From Owenweeksia sp965229445 (GTDB lineage Bacteria; Bacteroidota; Bacteroidia; Flavobacteriales; Schleiferiaceae), in assembly GCA_965229445.1 (NCBI GenBank), contig OZ245876.1:3038001-3102000 (forward strand): DNA of 64,000 nt, given 5' to 3'. Position numbers and translations under genes: made by a program. This document shows, piece by piece, positions 29,401-35,022 of the stretch (positions are counted from its first letter, which is position 1; every line of letters starts with the position of its first letter). The notes under the pieces are model-generated. The model was not told the DNA's origin and made no database searches. It saw only the letters and a list, made by a program, of their open reading frames with translations.

Positions 29401-29552
29401 TATACGCCAGAGTTTACACCTGCCAGGGTTGAATCAAAATTGATTTTATATGGCACGGACATTTGATAAATCTGCCATTGAGCAGACAGCTCCGTTCCAG
29501 AAATGATGAGCAGAAGTAAAAAGCTAATACTCTGTTTTTGAAAATGCTTCAT
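26412..29552 (-). CDS. Lamin-tail-domain protein with T9SS type A sorting signal (1046 aa)
   Basis: An exported protein with signal peptide (about 1-24), a jelly-roll-like N-terminal region to about 250 with EFYWGHSP and LKWYSNDFGGYG, an Ig-like segment near 260-350, and a lamin tail domain near 365-470 (GDIIITELMINPSAVSD then GEYVELYNSS). From about residue 590 onward it is clearly related to the 740-residue neighbour (ARWFN, EGTW, FSLYAGAPHFG, NPFPSLLDWDEV). The end LLWSKKIML after GMYIISILD is a T9SS type A signal. Lamin-tail domains are common in secreted nucleases and adhesins of this phylum; no nuclease motif is seen here, so an adhesin is more likely. Confidence 0.82.
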   Translation of the reverse strand: MKHFQKQSISFLLLLIISGTELSAQWQIYQMSVPYKINFDSTLAGVNSGVYAGVGYSPTALSGSLDSDAWIVHGLSSGDLSFGDSAIGGDYGRGLTIGGVSTGGIYAADVSLGSVPNYALAVQPGGSDFTPGFHLLRSINMTGDTVGLVDISYQIYTYNDQNRSGKIEFYWGHSPMAVNHISHLDFFSPDTAEVSPQWRQSSRSFQIPATLLPGDTLYLKWYSNDFGGYGSRDELALDDIELKFLPPINQPPNIQSAFLNPLNPGSYQQLNIIGIIQDDQHVDSAYVIWGNDSLILSSQISMQALSADSFITSGSIPGQPDSSWIYFKVIAMDGATPALFDSSETFRIQIIDPLAMPQNGDIIITELMINPSAVSDSRGEYVELYNSSKEYFDLQGLIIADSGHDSAVIGSSIIMKPRQFIILSKDSISALNGGFQSDYQYTGFTLSNLNDEVYLLNSNLDTIDKVEYNGGSVWLGGAAITFRGSARQDNNNLMLWAAATKREAGFVGISGDYGSPGTEGFSQVVDHLVFVDGAWSEEPDSSTGHRHALVRSGEMLLLGQDAKLNELTIEPLAGMETGQNKLEITDTLFLLSDSTGSSRLMGEIEGRVCWQSHLKSGVPARWFNVSIPLITKLDSLQFTMGGVLNTLNDVANDTGMVNIWRYDASLLNNQTGEGTWLPVSNKQVNTLGTGFSLYAGAPHFGVLPQRIQAVGEVAHQNVGIPLDNLSGAVSYNFVGNPFPSLLDWDEVVADNPGLGKTYFVYDDGPDSVWVAYNSLSGTITGSATNLISPGQAFFINANGRNQLDVELDAQKISGHTNLFRSVSPPGILMKLTTGQHRHDQTYLGFLPFATDTLDRELDAIKRMNYARLTPSIYSVVNDEKYMYNFIEDVNSKKSIHFEIDLSVSTFLTLDFELLNIDPSWSLELEDLSSGLRHDLRSGSLNINHLAISGLRKFILHINRQVVDINSIASRSLLVFHQGQLVFEDRLPEIADIMYVSDITGRIISRFKLIPGNRDMEISLGSCNRGMYIISILDTREGLLWSKKIML

Positions 29553-29626
29553 GAAAAATTGAATTGGTTAATGTTTTCAGCCAAATCAACTTTTCCCCTA
29601 TGCGATACCCTAAGTTAGTCTGTTGG

Positions 29627-29644
29627 GCGTAATAAATATTACGC
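29627..29644. promoter_or_regulatory. Perfect 18-base palindrome upstream of the lamin-tail gene
   Basis: Arms GCGTAATA and TATTACGC flank a two-base AA centre, about 75 bases upstream of the start codon of the lamin-tail protein. Such a symmetric site would suit a dimeric regulator. There is no T run, so it is not a terminator. Confidence 0.4.
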
Positions 29645-29659
29645 AAATTGATAAACACA

Positions 29660-29686
29660 AAAAGCCCGTCCATGGGACGGGCTTTT
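29660..29686 (-). terminator. Rho-independent terminator of atpDC
   Basis: A 12-pair stem with arms AAAAGCCCGTCC and GGACGGGCTTTT around a 3-base loop, 22 bases past the atpC stop. T runs occur on both strands, so it could act in both directions, but only the minus-strand atpDC transcript reaches it. Confidence 0.9.
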
Positions 29687-29708
29687 GACTTTATAAAGGC
29701 TTATTTTT

Positions 29709-29999
29709 TTACTCAGCGAGAAGGATCACTTTATTATTCTGCACCTCTACCACTCCACCGGTAATTGACAGATAAAGCACTCGATCATTTGCGGAATCGC
29801 TCTCAATCTTATCACTGAGAGAATCCATTTTTGACGAAGAAATCGGGATATCGATTTTAACTTTACCTTCGGCAAGCGTACTAATGATGGGGGCATGATC
29901 ATTTAAAATCTGAAAAAGACCATCTTTTCCAGGCAGTTGAACAGCATCGGCCTCGCCCTCAAAAATCTTGCTATCTGGAGTTATTATTTCTAAGTTCAT
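29709..29999 (-). CDS. atpC: F1F0 ATP synthase epsilon subunit, short form
   Basis: A 96-residue subunit of the F1 central stalk. The N-terminal beta sandwich is complete (MNLEIITPDSKIFEGEADAV, GLFQILNDHAPII, YLSITGGVVEVQNNKVILLAE), but the two C-terminal helices present in the 130-140-residue enterobacterial form are absent. Those helices mediate inhibition of ATP hydrolysis, so this enzyme should lack that control. A short Ser/Asp-rich insert lies near residues 55-72. It follows atpD after 11 bases and ends at a strong terminator. Confidence 0.92.
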   Translation of the reverse strand: MNLEIITPDSKIFEGEADAVQLPGKDGLFQILNDHAPIISTLAEGKVKIDIPISSSKMDSLSDKIESDSANDRVLYLSITGGVVEVQNNKVILLAE

Positions 30000-30010
30000 A
30001 ATGAAGGAAA

Positions 30011-31531
30011 TTATGCTTCTTCAGCTTCAGCCAGCATTTTTTCACCGGCTTCAATCGCTTCTTCAATATTACCTTTCAGGTTAAATGCCGCTTCAGGATA
30101 CTTATCGAGTTCACCGTCCATAATCATGGTGAAACCTTTAATCGTATCTTCAATAGTTACGAAGGCACCCGGGATACCGGTAAATTGCTCAGCTACGTGG
30201 AAAGGCTGCGATAAAAATCTTTGTACCCTACGGGCACGGTGAACCACTAGTTTGTCATCTTCAGATAATTCATCCATCCCCAAGATGGCAATGATATCCT
30301 GAAGTTCCTTATAACGCTGAAGAATCTCTTTCACTCTTTGTGCACAGTCGTAGTGCTCATCCCCTACAACCTCTGGCGCAAGAATTCTAGAGGTAGAATC
30401 CAATGGATCAACCGCTGGATAGATACCCAGGGCAGCTAGCTTACGACTTAGTACGGTAGTAGCATCCAGGTGAGCAAAGGTTGTTGCCGGAGCCGGATCG
30501 GTCAAGTCATCTGCAGGCACATAAACCGCTTGAACGGAAGTAATAGACCCACTCTTTGTTGAAGTGATTCGTTCCTGCATGGCACCCATCTCTGTTGCCA
30601 GAGTTGGTTGGTATCCTACCGCAGAAGGCATCCTACCCAGAAGGGCTGACACCTCTGAACCAGCTTGTGTAAAACGGAAAATATTATCTACGAAAAACAG
30701 GATGTCTTTACCAGCCCCACCGCTCTCACCTTCTCCATCACGGTAGTACTCCGCAAGGGTAAGTCCAGAAAGGGCAACACGTGCACGTGCACCGGGAGGC
30801 TCATTCATCTGACCGAAAACAAATGAAGCCTTTGACTCCTTAATTTCGTTCATATCAACTTTCGAAAGGTCCCAACCCCCTTCTTCCATGTTCTTCATGA
30901 AGTCTTCGCCATAGCGAATAATGCCTGATTCAAGCATCTCACGGAGAAGATCATTTCCCTCACGAGTACGCTCTCCAACACCCGCAAATACTGACAACCC
31001 ACCATGTCCTTTAGCAATGTTGTTAATCAGCTCCTGGATAAGTACAGTTTTACCAACTCCTGCACCGCCAAACAGACCAATCTTACCACCTTTGGAATAA
31101 GGCTCAATAAGGTCAATTACCTTAATTCCTGTAAAAAGAACTTCTGATGAAGTAGATAGATCCTCAAACCTGGGGGCTTCACGGTGAATAGGAAGACCTT
31201 TACCGGTATTAACCTCACCAATGCCATCAATAGAATCGCCGATAACATTGAACAATCTACCTCTTACTTCATCCCCAATGGGCATTTCAATAGGAGTTCC
31301 GGTAGCTACAACTTCCTGACCTCTGGTCAGACCATCAGTGGAGTCCATTGCGATTGCACGAACTGTGTCTTCACCTATGTGCTGTTGAGTTTCCAGCACT
31401 ACCACCGCACCGTCAGGACGGGTAACTTCAAGTGAGTCATAAATCTTTGGGAGATCATTATTGGTAGTGTCAAAGTAAACGTCCACCACCGGACCGATTA
31501 CCTGAGATACCTTACCTGCTACTTTAGACAT
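30011..31531 (-). CDS. atpD: F1F0 ATP synthase beta subunit
   Basis: A 506-residue catalytic subunit. The P-loop GGAGVGKTVL is near residue 157, followed by GERTREGNDL with the catalytic Glu, and the DELSEEDK-like DELSEDDK segment. It converts ADP and phosphate to ATP driven by rotation of the stalk. As in many Bacteroidota, atpD and atpC form their own two-gene unit apart from the rest of the synthase operon. It diverges from ribF, with 174 bases between the starts. Confidence 0.97.
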   Translation of the reverse strand: MSKVAGKVSQVIGPVVDVYFDTTNNDLPKIYDSLEVTRPDGAVVVLETQQHIGEDTVRAIAMDSTDGLTRGQEVVATGTPIEMPIGDEVRGRLFNVIGDSIDGIGEVNTGKGLPIHREAPRFEDLSTSSEVLFTGIKVIDLIEPYSKGGKIGLFGGAGVGKTVLIQELINNIAKGHGGLSVFAGVGERTREGNDLLREMLESGIIRYGEDFMKNMEEGGWDLSKVDMNEIKESKASFVFGQMNEPPGARARVALSGLTLAEYYRDGEGESGGAGKDILFFVDNIFRFTQAGSEVSALLGRMPSAVGYQPTLATEMGAMQERITSTKSGSITSVQAVYVPADDLTDPAPATTFAHLDATTVLSRKLAALGIYPAVDPLDSTSRILAPEVVGDEHYDCAQRVKEILQRYKELQDIIAILGMDELSEDDKLVVHRARRVQRFLSQPFHVAEQFTGIPGAFVTIEDTIKGFTMIMDGELDKYPEAAFNLKGNIEEAIEAGEKMLAEAEEA

Positions 31532-31630
31532 TGTGGCTATGTTATTTAGTGGGTTATGTCTTTAAATTCGGCCGCAAAAATAGTGACTTTTCCTGAAAAA
31601 ACTGAGCGTGAAATGCTTTTTAAAATTTTC

Positions 31631-31638
31631 TACTTTTG
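31631..31638 (+). promoter_or_regulatory. Possible -7 promoter element of ribF
   Basis: TACTTTTG matches TAnnTTTG and lies 67 bases before the ribF start. A good -33 element is not seen at 19 bases. Confidence 0.35.
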
Positions 31639-31705
31639 AACAAGTCATTCACAGCGCATATCTATTTCAAACGATTGATTTTCAATTTATTAAATCCATC
31701 CCCAC

Positions 31706-32644
31706 TTGAAGGTATATTACTCCCTTGAGGATTTTACCAGTCTTCAAAATGCAGTTGTTACAACGGGTACCTTTGACGGCGTCCATATTGGTCATAAAAA
31801 AATTCTGACCCAACTTTCAAAAACTGCCAAGGATTGTGGGGGTGAGTCGGTGCTTTTAACCTTTCATCCACACCCGAGAATTGTATTGCAGCCCGACATT
31901 AATCTGAAACTCCTAAACTCACAACAGGAAAAGATAGAACTGCTTAAGGAAACAGGCCTGGAACATTTAATCATACACCCATTTACCCAAGAATTCAGTC
32001 GTACCAAATCCTTAAACTTTGTGAGGGATTACCTGGTAAACCAGATTGGAGCAAAGAAACTGGTCATAGGTTACGACCATCATTTTGGCAGAAACAGAGA
32101 GGGAAGCTTTGATCACCTCAAAGAGTTTGGACCCCTATATGGATTTGAAGTGGAAGAAATTGCCGCGGAAGATGTTGATCATATTACAGTCAGTAGTACC
32201 AAGATTAGAAATGCACTCACGGATGGTGATATCCATACAGCAAATGAGTATTTAGGGTATCTGTATTCCCTCTCTGGCAAGGTGGTTACAGGTGATCAAA
32301 TAGGGGCTGAATTAGGATTTCCCACCGCAAACCTGCTAATAGAAGACACCCTAAAGCTTGTACCAGCCCATGGTATTTATGCAGTGGATGTCGTATTTCC
32401 TGCCCATCCAGATATGGTTCATCACGGCTTATGCAACATCGGTATGAGACCAACTTTCAGTGGTAAGTTAAAAACCATTGAAACCTACATCTTAGACTTT
32501 GACCGCAAGATTTATGGTGAGCGAATGACCATCAGGTTTAGGAAATACATGCGAGCGGAAGCAAAGTTTGCCGGACGCACAGAACTTATTAAACAGATGC
32601 AGCAGGATGAAGTGGAAGCCCGGCATTACTTTAACAGTCATTAG
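31706..32644 (+). CDS. ribF: Bifunctional riboflavin kinase / FAD synthetase
   Basis: A 312-residue enzyme making FMN from riboflavin and FAD from FMN. The N-terminal adenylyltransferase domain (about 14-170) has GTFDGVHIGHKK and the SSTKIRNAL motif; the C-terminal kinase domain (about 180-305) has GAELGFPTANL and the HGIYAV segment. The start must be TTG at 31706: an in-frame stop lies at 31691 and the next Met codons fall inside the conserved domain. Its 3' end overlaps the LRR protein gene by 38 bases. No FMN riboswitch is seen upstream. Confidence 0.95.
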   Translation: MKVYYSLEDFTSLQNAVVTTGTFDGVHIGHKKILTQLSKTAKDCGGESVLLTFHPHPRIVLQPDINLKLLNSQQEKIELLKETGLEHLIIHPFTQEFSRTKSLNFVRDYLVNQIGAKKLVIGYDHHFGRNREGSFDHLKEFGPLYGFEVEEIAAEDVDHITVSSTKIRNALTDGDIHTANEYLGYLYSLSGKVVTGDQIGAELGFPTANLLIEDTLKLVPAHGIYAVDVVFPAHPDMVHHGLCNIGMRPTFSGKLKTIETYILDFDRKIYGERMTIRFRKYMRAEAKFAGRTELIKQMQQDEVEARHYFNSH

Positions 32645-33179
32645 TATAGTTCTGGTATCCTGCTCCTTACAAGCTCAGGTGTTCAAGGAATTAAACAAGG
32701 CGCTTAACGACCCGTTGCTAGTAACTGAATTAAAGTTGCAAAGGAAGAAGTTAAATCAATTCCCAGAAGAATTGAGGCAGTTTCCTAATCTACAATCGCT
32801 GGACCTAAGTAAAAATCAGATCTCTGAAATTCCCAGCTGGATAGCGGAATTGAGCAAACTGAAGACTTTAAAACTCAGCAGAAATCAGCTGCAATCATTT
32901 CCGGTGGCATTGTCCAGTTTACCGAACTTACAGATCTTAATAATGGACCGAAATCCGATAGACAGCATACCTGGCGAGATTGCAAGGTTTGTAAACTTGG
33001 AACATCTGGATCTCTGGGATTCTAACGTGGAATATGTTGATCCTTCCATAACTCAATTGACCAATCTCAAGTTTCTGGATCTGAGAAACACCTACTTAAC
33101 CACCAAAGAGTTGAGTTGGATTCTAAAAGATCTACCCGACTTGGAATTAGAAAGTTCCTTTGGTTGCAATTGCGATTGA
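32607..33179 (+). CDS. Small leucine-rich repeat protein, exported
   Basis: A 190-residue protein with an N-terminal export signal (MKWKPGITLTVISIVLVSC, which may be a lipoprotein signal with Cys at 19, or may be cut after SLQAQ). It then carries about five leucine-rich repeats of roughly 23 residues with LxxLxLxxNxl pattern (LQSLDLSKNQISEIP, LKTLKLSRNQLQSFP, LQILIMDRNPIDSIP, LEHLDLWDSNVEYVD). Such repeats form protein-binding surfaces. The ATG at 32607 lies inside ribF, so the genes are likely coupled; an earlier TTG in the same frame gives no signal peptide. It converges on era with a gap of only 2 bases. Confidence 0.82.
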   Translation: MKWKPGITLTVISIVLVSCSLQAQVFKELNKALNDPLLVTELKLQRKKLNQFPEELRQFPNLQSLDLSKNQISEIPSWIAELSKLKTLKLSRNQLQSFPVALSSLPNLQILIMDRNPIDSIPGEIARFVNLEHLDLWDSNVEYVDPSITQLTNLKFLDLRNTYLTTKELSWILKDLPDLELESSFGCNCD

Positions 33180-33181
33180 TC

Positions 33182-34060
33182 TTATCGCTTGTACCCCCAT
33201 TTTTTAAGCCAATTCTCATCCTTGCGCCAATCCTTTCGAACCTTTACAAAAAGATCGAGAAAAACTTTCTTGTTAAAAAAATCTTCCATCTTCTTCCGGG
33301 CTTCAGTGCCGGTTTTTCTAATCATCTTTCCTCCGTGACCAATGATGATGCCCTTCTGGGTATCCCTCTCTACAAAAATATTAGCTCGAATACGAATAAT
33401 CTTTTCGACTTCCTTAAACTCCTCCACATCAACCTCCACGGCATAAGGAATCTCCTTATCGTAGTTATTGAGTATTGCCTCACGGATCATTTCCGAGACG
33501 AAAAAGCGCTCACTTCTGTCACTTAGCTCCTCTTTAGGAAAGTACGGCGGGGATTCTGGTAATAACTCCAGGATGCGATCAAGAATTCTATCCGTATTAA
33601 ACTGGTGTAAGGCACTAACAGGTAAAATTTCAGCATTCGGCAATCGGATTTTCCAGAAATCCACCAATTCTTCCAACTTCTTCTGATCTAGCTGGTCTAT
33701 CTTATTAATGAGCAGCAGCAATGGTACCTCAACATTCTTGAGTTTATCCAGAAATGCAGGATCCTTCAGTTCCTTCATTTCAGGTTCAGCCATGAGAATG
33801 AAGATGTCTGCATCTTCAAAAGTGGTACTGACAGCCTCCATCATTCCCTCCTGCATAGCATAGGCTGGTTGGATGATGCCCGGTGTATCTGAAAAGACCA
33901 CTTGATAATCATCATGATTAAGTAATCCCATGATGCGATGACGGGTAGTTTGCGCTTTGGGGGTGGTGATAGACAACTGTTCTCCTAGCAAGGCATTCAT
34001 GAGAGTTGACTTCCCAACGTTTGGGTTTCCGATAATGTTTACGTATCCGGCTTTATGCAT
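33182..34060 (-). CDS. era: GTPase Era
   Basis: A 292-residue GTPase that binds the 3' end of 16S rRNA during assembly of the 30S subunit. G1 is GNPNVGKST near residue 12, G3 is DTPG, and G4 is NKID near residue 120. The C-terminal KH domain shows GIIIGHGGKMIRKTG followed by KVRKDW. Length is typical. A TACCTTTG promoter-like box ends only 4 bases before the ATG. It is the first gene after the tRNA/GIY-YIG region on this strand. Confidence 0.96.
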   Translation of the reverse strand: MHKAGYVNIIGNPNVGKSTLMNALLGEQLSITTPKAQTTRHRIMGLLNHDDYQVVFSDTPGIIQPAYAMQEGMMEAVSTTFEDADIFILMAEPEMKELKDPAFLDKLKNVEVPLLLLINKIDQLDQKKLEELVDFWKIRLPNAEILPVSALHQFNTDRILDRILELLPESPPYFPKEELSDRSERFFVSEMIREAILNNYDKEIPYAVEVDVEEFKEVEKIIRIRANIFVERDTQKGIIIGHGGKMIRKTGTEARKKMEDFFNKKVFLDLFVKVRKDWRKDENWLKKWGYKR

Positions 34061-34064
34061 TCGG

Positions 34065-34072
34065 CAAAGGTA
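34065..34072 (-). promoter_or_regulatory. Promoter -7 element touching the era start
   Basis: TACCTTTG on the minus strand fits TAnnTTTG. Its last base is 4 bases from the ATG, implying a very short or absent leader. No clear TTTG is found 19 bases upstream, so the call is moderate. Confidence 0.45.
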
Positions 34073-34162
34073 GGGAGGTAACTAATAGTTAAAAACTAAT
34101 AACGAATAGTTGAAAACTCTGGTGGTTTAAATATCATTGAATTTCTACCTCAGATTCTGAAC

Positions 34163-34408
34163 TCACTCCTTTCTTATCCAGGATCGCCCTTGCCCAGATT
34201 TTAATGCTTTCTCTCGTTTGAGTGCTATTGAACGAGATTCGAAAAATTCTACATGTACCACTATCCAAGATCTATATTGAGTAGTATAGCCCGTATTTGC
34301 CAATTTATTGTGGAATGAAAACGTGAGATTAGGTCAATAGTCTCACCTATGTACAGTCGGTTAGTCTTCGGGAATAGAGAACCTAAACCACATGTTTTCT
34401 TATATGCA
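34163..34408 (-). pseudogene. Decayed GIY-YIG endonuclease gene
   Basis: Reading the minus strand in pieces restores a small GIY-YIG nuclease of about 80 residues. One frame gives HVV-stop-VLYS, the next PKTNRLYIGETIDLISRFH, and a third NKLANTGYTTQYRSW then VVHVEFFESRSIALKREKA and LKSGQGRSWIRKE before TGA at 34163-34165. The GIY-YIG elements (VLYS, LYIG), the Arg and the Glu of the family are present, but the frame is broken by one nonsense codon and two frameshifts. The remnant lies directly after the tRNA terminator and before era. In this phylum short nucleases of this kind are often multicopy. It cannot make a functional protein as read. Confidence 0.8.
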
Positions 34409-34409
34409 T

Positions 34410-34443
34410 AAAAAAAAGGTCCTGATGTGTGATCAGAACCTTT
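34410..34443 (-). terminator. Terminator after the degenerate tRNA-tail element
   Basis: On the minus strand, a 12-pair stem with one G-T pair (arms AAAGGTTCTGAT and ATCAGGACCTTT) and a 5-base loop, followed by eight T. It appears to be the original terminator of a second tRNA unit whose tRNA has been lost. Confidence 0.85.
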
Positions 34444-34450
34444 CCTCCTG

Positions 34451-34534
34451 GTAGCGGGGGCAGGACTTACCGCGACTCGTGCCTCGCTCCCGCCTTCGTC
34501 GGGCAGGCGGTAAGAACTTCTCGTCCTGCCGATA
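34451..34534 (-). repeat. Nested palindromic element fused to a tRNA-fMet 3' fragment
   Basis: Positions 34451-34467 repeat exactly the 17 bases at 34573-34589 that form the 3' end of the intact initiator tRNA. The rest is a nested inverted repeat: GGCAGGA (34459) pairs with TCCTGCC (34524), CTTACCGC (34466) with GCGGTAAG (34507), and a CCCG/CGGG hairpin lies in the centre. The structure suggests insertion of a mobile palindromic (REP-like) sequence into a former tRNA copy. Confidence 0.7.
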
Positions 34535-34537
34535 ACA

Positions 34538-34564
34538 ATAAAAAAAGGCCGGTAAAAACCGGCC
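34538..34564 (-). terminator. Terminator of the initiator tRNA transcript
   Basis: A perfect 7-pair GC-rich stem (GGCCGGT / ACCGGCC, 4-base loop) followed on the minus strand by a T run, 9 bases after the tRNA 3' end. Confidence 0.9.
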
Positions 34565-34573
34565 TATAACTAG

Positions 34574-34646
34574 TAGCGGGGGCAGGACTCGAACCTGCGG
34601 CCTTTGGGTTATGAGCCCAACGAGCTACCAACTGCTCCACCCCGCG
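34574..34646 (-). tRNA. Initiator tRNA-fMet (anticodon CAT)
   Basis: A 73-base cloverleaf on the minus strand. The acceptor begins CGCGGGG and ends CCCCGCT plus discriminator A; the first pair is C1-T72, unpaired, and the anticodon stem holds three consecutive G-C pairs (GGG with CCC). Both are hallmarks of initiator tRNA. The D stem is GAGC/GCTC, the anticodon loop CTCATAA, and the T arm GCAGG-TTCGAGT-CCTGC. CCA is not encoded. It is transcribed from the promoter at 34755-34786 through a degenerate upstream copy and ends at the terminator at 34538-34564. Confidence 0.96.
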
Positions 34647-34661
34647 ATAATTTTTTCCTTC

Positions 34662-34740
34662 TAACAGGTTTGAACCTGCGTCCGCCTTAGGCGGATATGA
34701 GCCCAACGAGCTATCAGCTTTTCGCTGACTCCACGCTGCG
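34662..34740 (-). pseudogene. Degenerate initiator tRNA copy carrying two hairpins
   Basis: Parts of the tRNA-fMet sequence are kept: the GTGGAG at the D-stem start, TAGCTCGTTGGGCTCAT, and CGCAGGTTCAAACCTG of the T arm. The D loop is replaced by a TCAGC/GCTGA hairpin and the 3' half of the anticodon stem by TCCGCCT/AGGCGGA (34681-34695). The acceptor ends no longer pair. It lies 16 bases upstream of the intact tRNA on the same transcript and immediately after the promoter. Confidence 0.75.
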
Positions 34741-34754
34741 ATCATAGTGGAGGG

Positions 34755-34786
34755 CAAATATAAGGCATCTCATACCATTGACAAAA
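34755..34786 (-). promoter_or_regulatory. Bacteroidota promoter of the tRNA array
   Basis: On the minus strand TTTTG (34782-34786) is separated by exactly 19 bases from TATATTTG (34755-34762), a perfect match to the -33/-7 consensus of the primary sigma factor of this phylum. Transcription should start near 34748, just before the degenerate tRNA copy. Confidence 0.85.
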
Positions 34787-34850
34787 CCTTAATGCCGTTA
34801 ATTATATAGAGGAATAATACCAGTCTAAATACCTGATATCGATAAAAATG

Positions 34851-34868
34851 TGTAGGATAACCCCTACA
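34851..34868. promoter_or_regulatory. Dyad-symmetric site upstream of the sigma-54-like promoter
   Basis: TGTAGG and CCTACA arms separated by 6 bases, ending 10 bases before the -24 element. It could bind a dimeric regulator. It is closer than a usual enhancer for sigma-54 activators, so it may be a repressor site or the similarity may be accidental. Confidence 0.45.
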
Positions 34869-34878
34869 AATCGACTAT

Positions 34879-34893
34879 TGGCAAGAACATTGC
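34879..34893 (+). promoter_or_regulatory. Sigma-54 (RpoN)-type promoter
   Basis: TGGCAAG-AACA-TTGC matches the -24/-12 consensus TGGCACG-N4-TTGC with one change, and the invariant GG (34880-34881) and GC (34892-34893) are exactly 10 bases apart. The start of transcription would fall near 34905, about 19 bases before the ATG of the 32-residue peptide. Confidence 0.6.
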
Positions 34894-34923
34894 GTTAATT
34901 CGATAATAGAAACACGAAACGTT

Positions 34924-35022
34924 ATGAAAACCAAGAACTTGTACAAAACCCTTGCAGAATTATTTGTATATGCCCTCCTATGGATGGTTATGATTGTGAG
35001 TTTCTTAAACCTGGCGCTATAG
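34924..35022 (+). CDS. 32-residue single-helix membrane peptide
   Basis: The reading frame starts MKTKNLYKTLAELF, continues with a hydrophobic stretch of about 18 residues (YALLWMVMIVSFLNLAL) and stops at TAG 35020-35022. A positively charged N terminus followed by one helix up to the C terminus predicts an inner-membrane micropeptide. Support for a real gene comes from its position 31 bases after a good sigma-54-type promoter core. Its last 6 bases overlap the end of the convergent response regulator gene. I do not recognise a family. It could still be a chance frame; homologues of conserved length would settle it. Confidence 0.5.
   Translation: MKTKNLYKTLAELFVYALLWMVMIVSFLNLAL

Noticed and set aside
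31532..31705. FMN riboswitch upstream of ribF
   Set aside because: The RFN-element blocks (AGGATAT, GATTCAG and others) are absent.
34467..34757. A 96-codon open frame on the minus strand through the tRNA region
   Set aside because: It reads straight through the tRNA-fMet gene and the palindromic repeats; the middle of the peptide is translated tRNA. It is not a gene.
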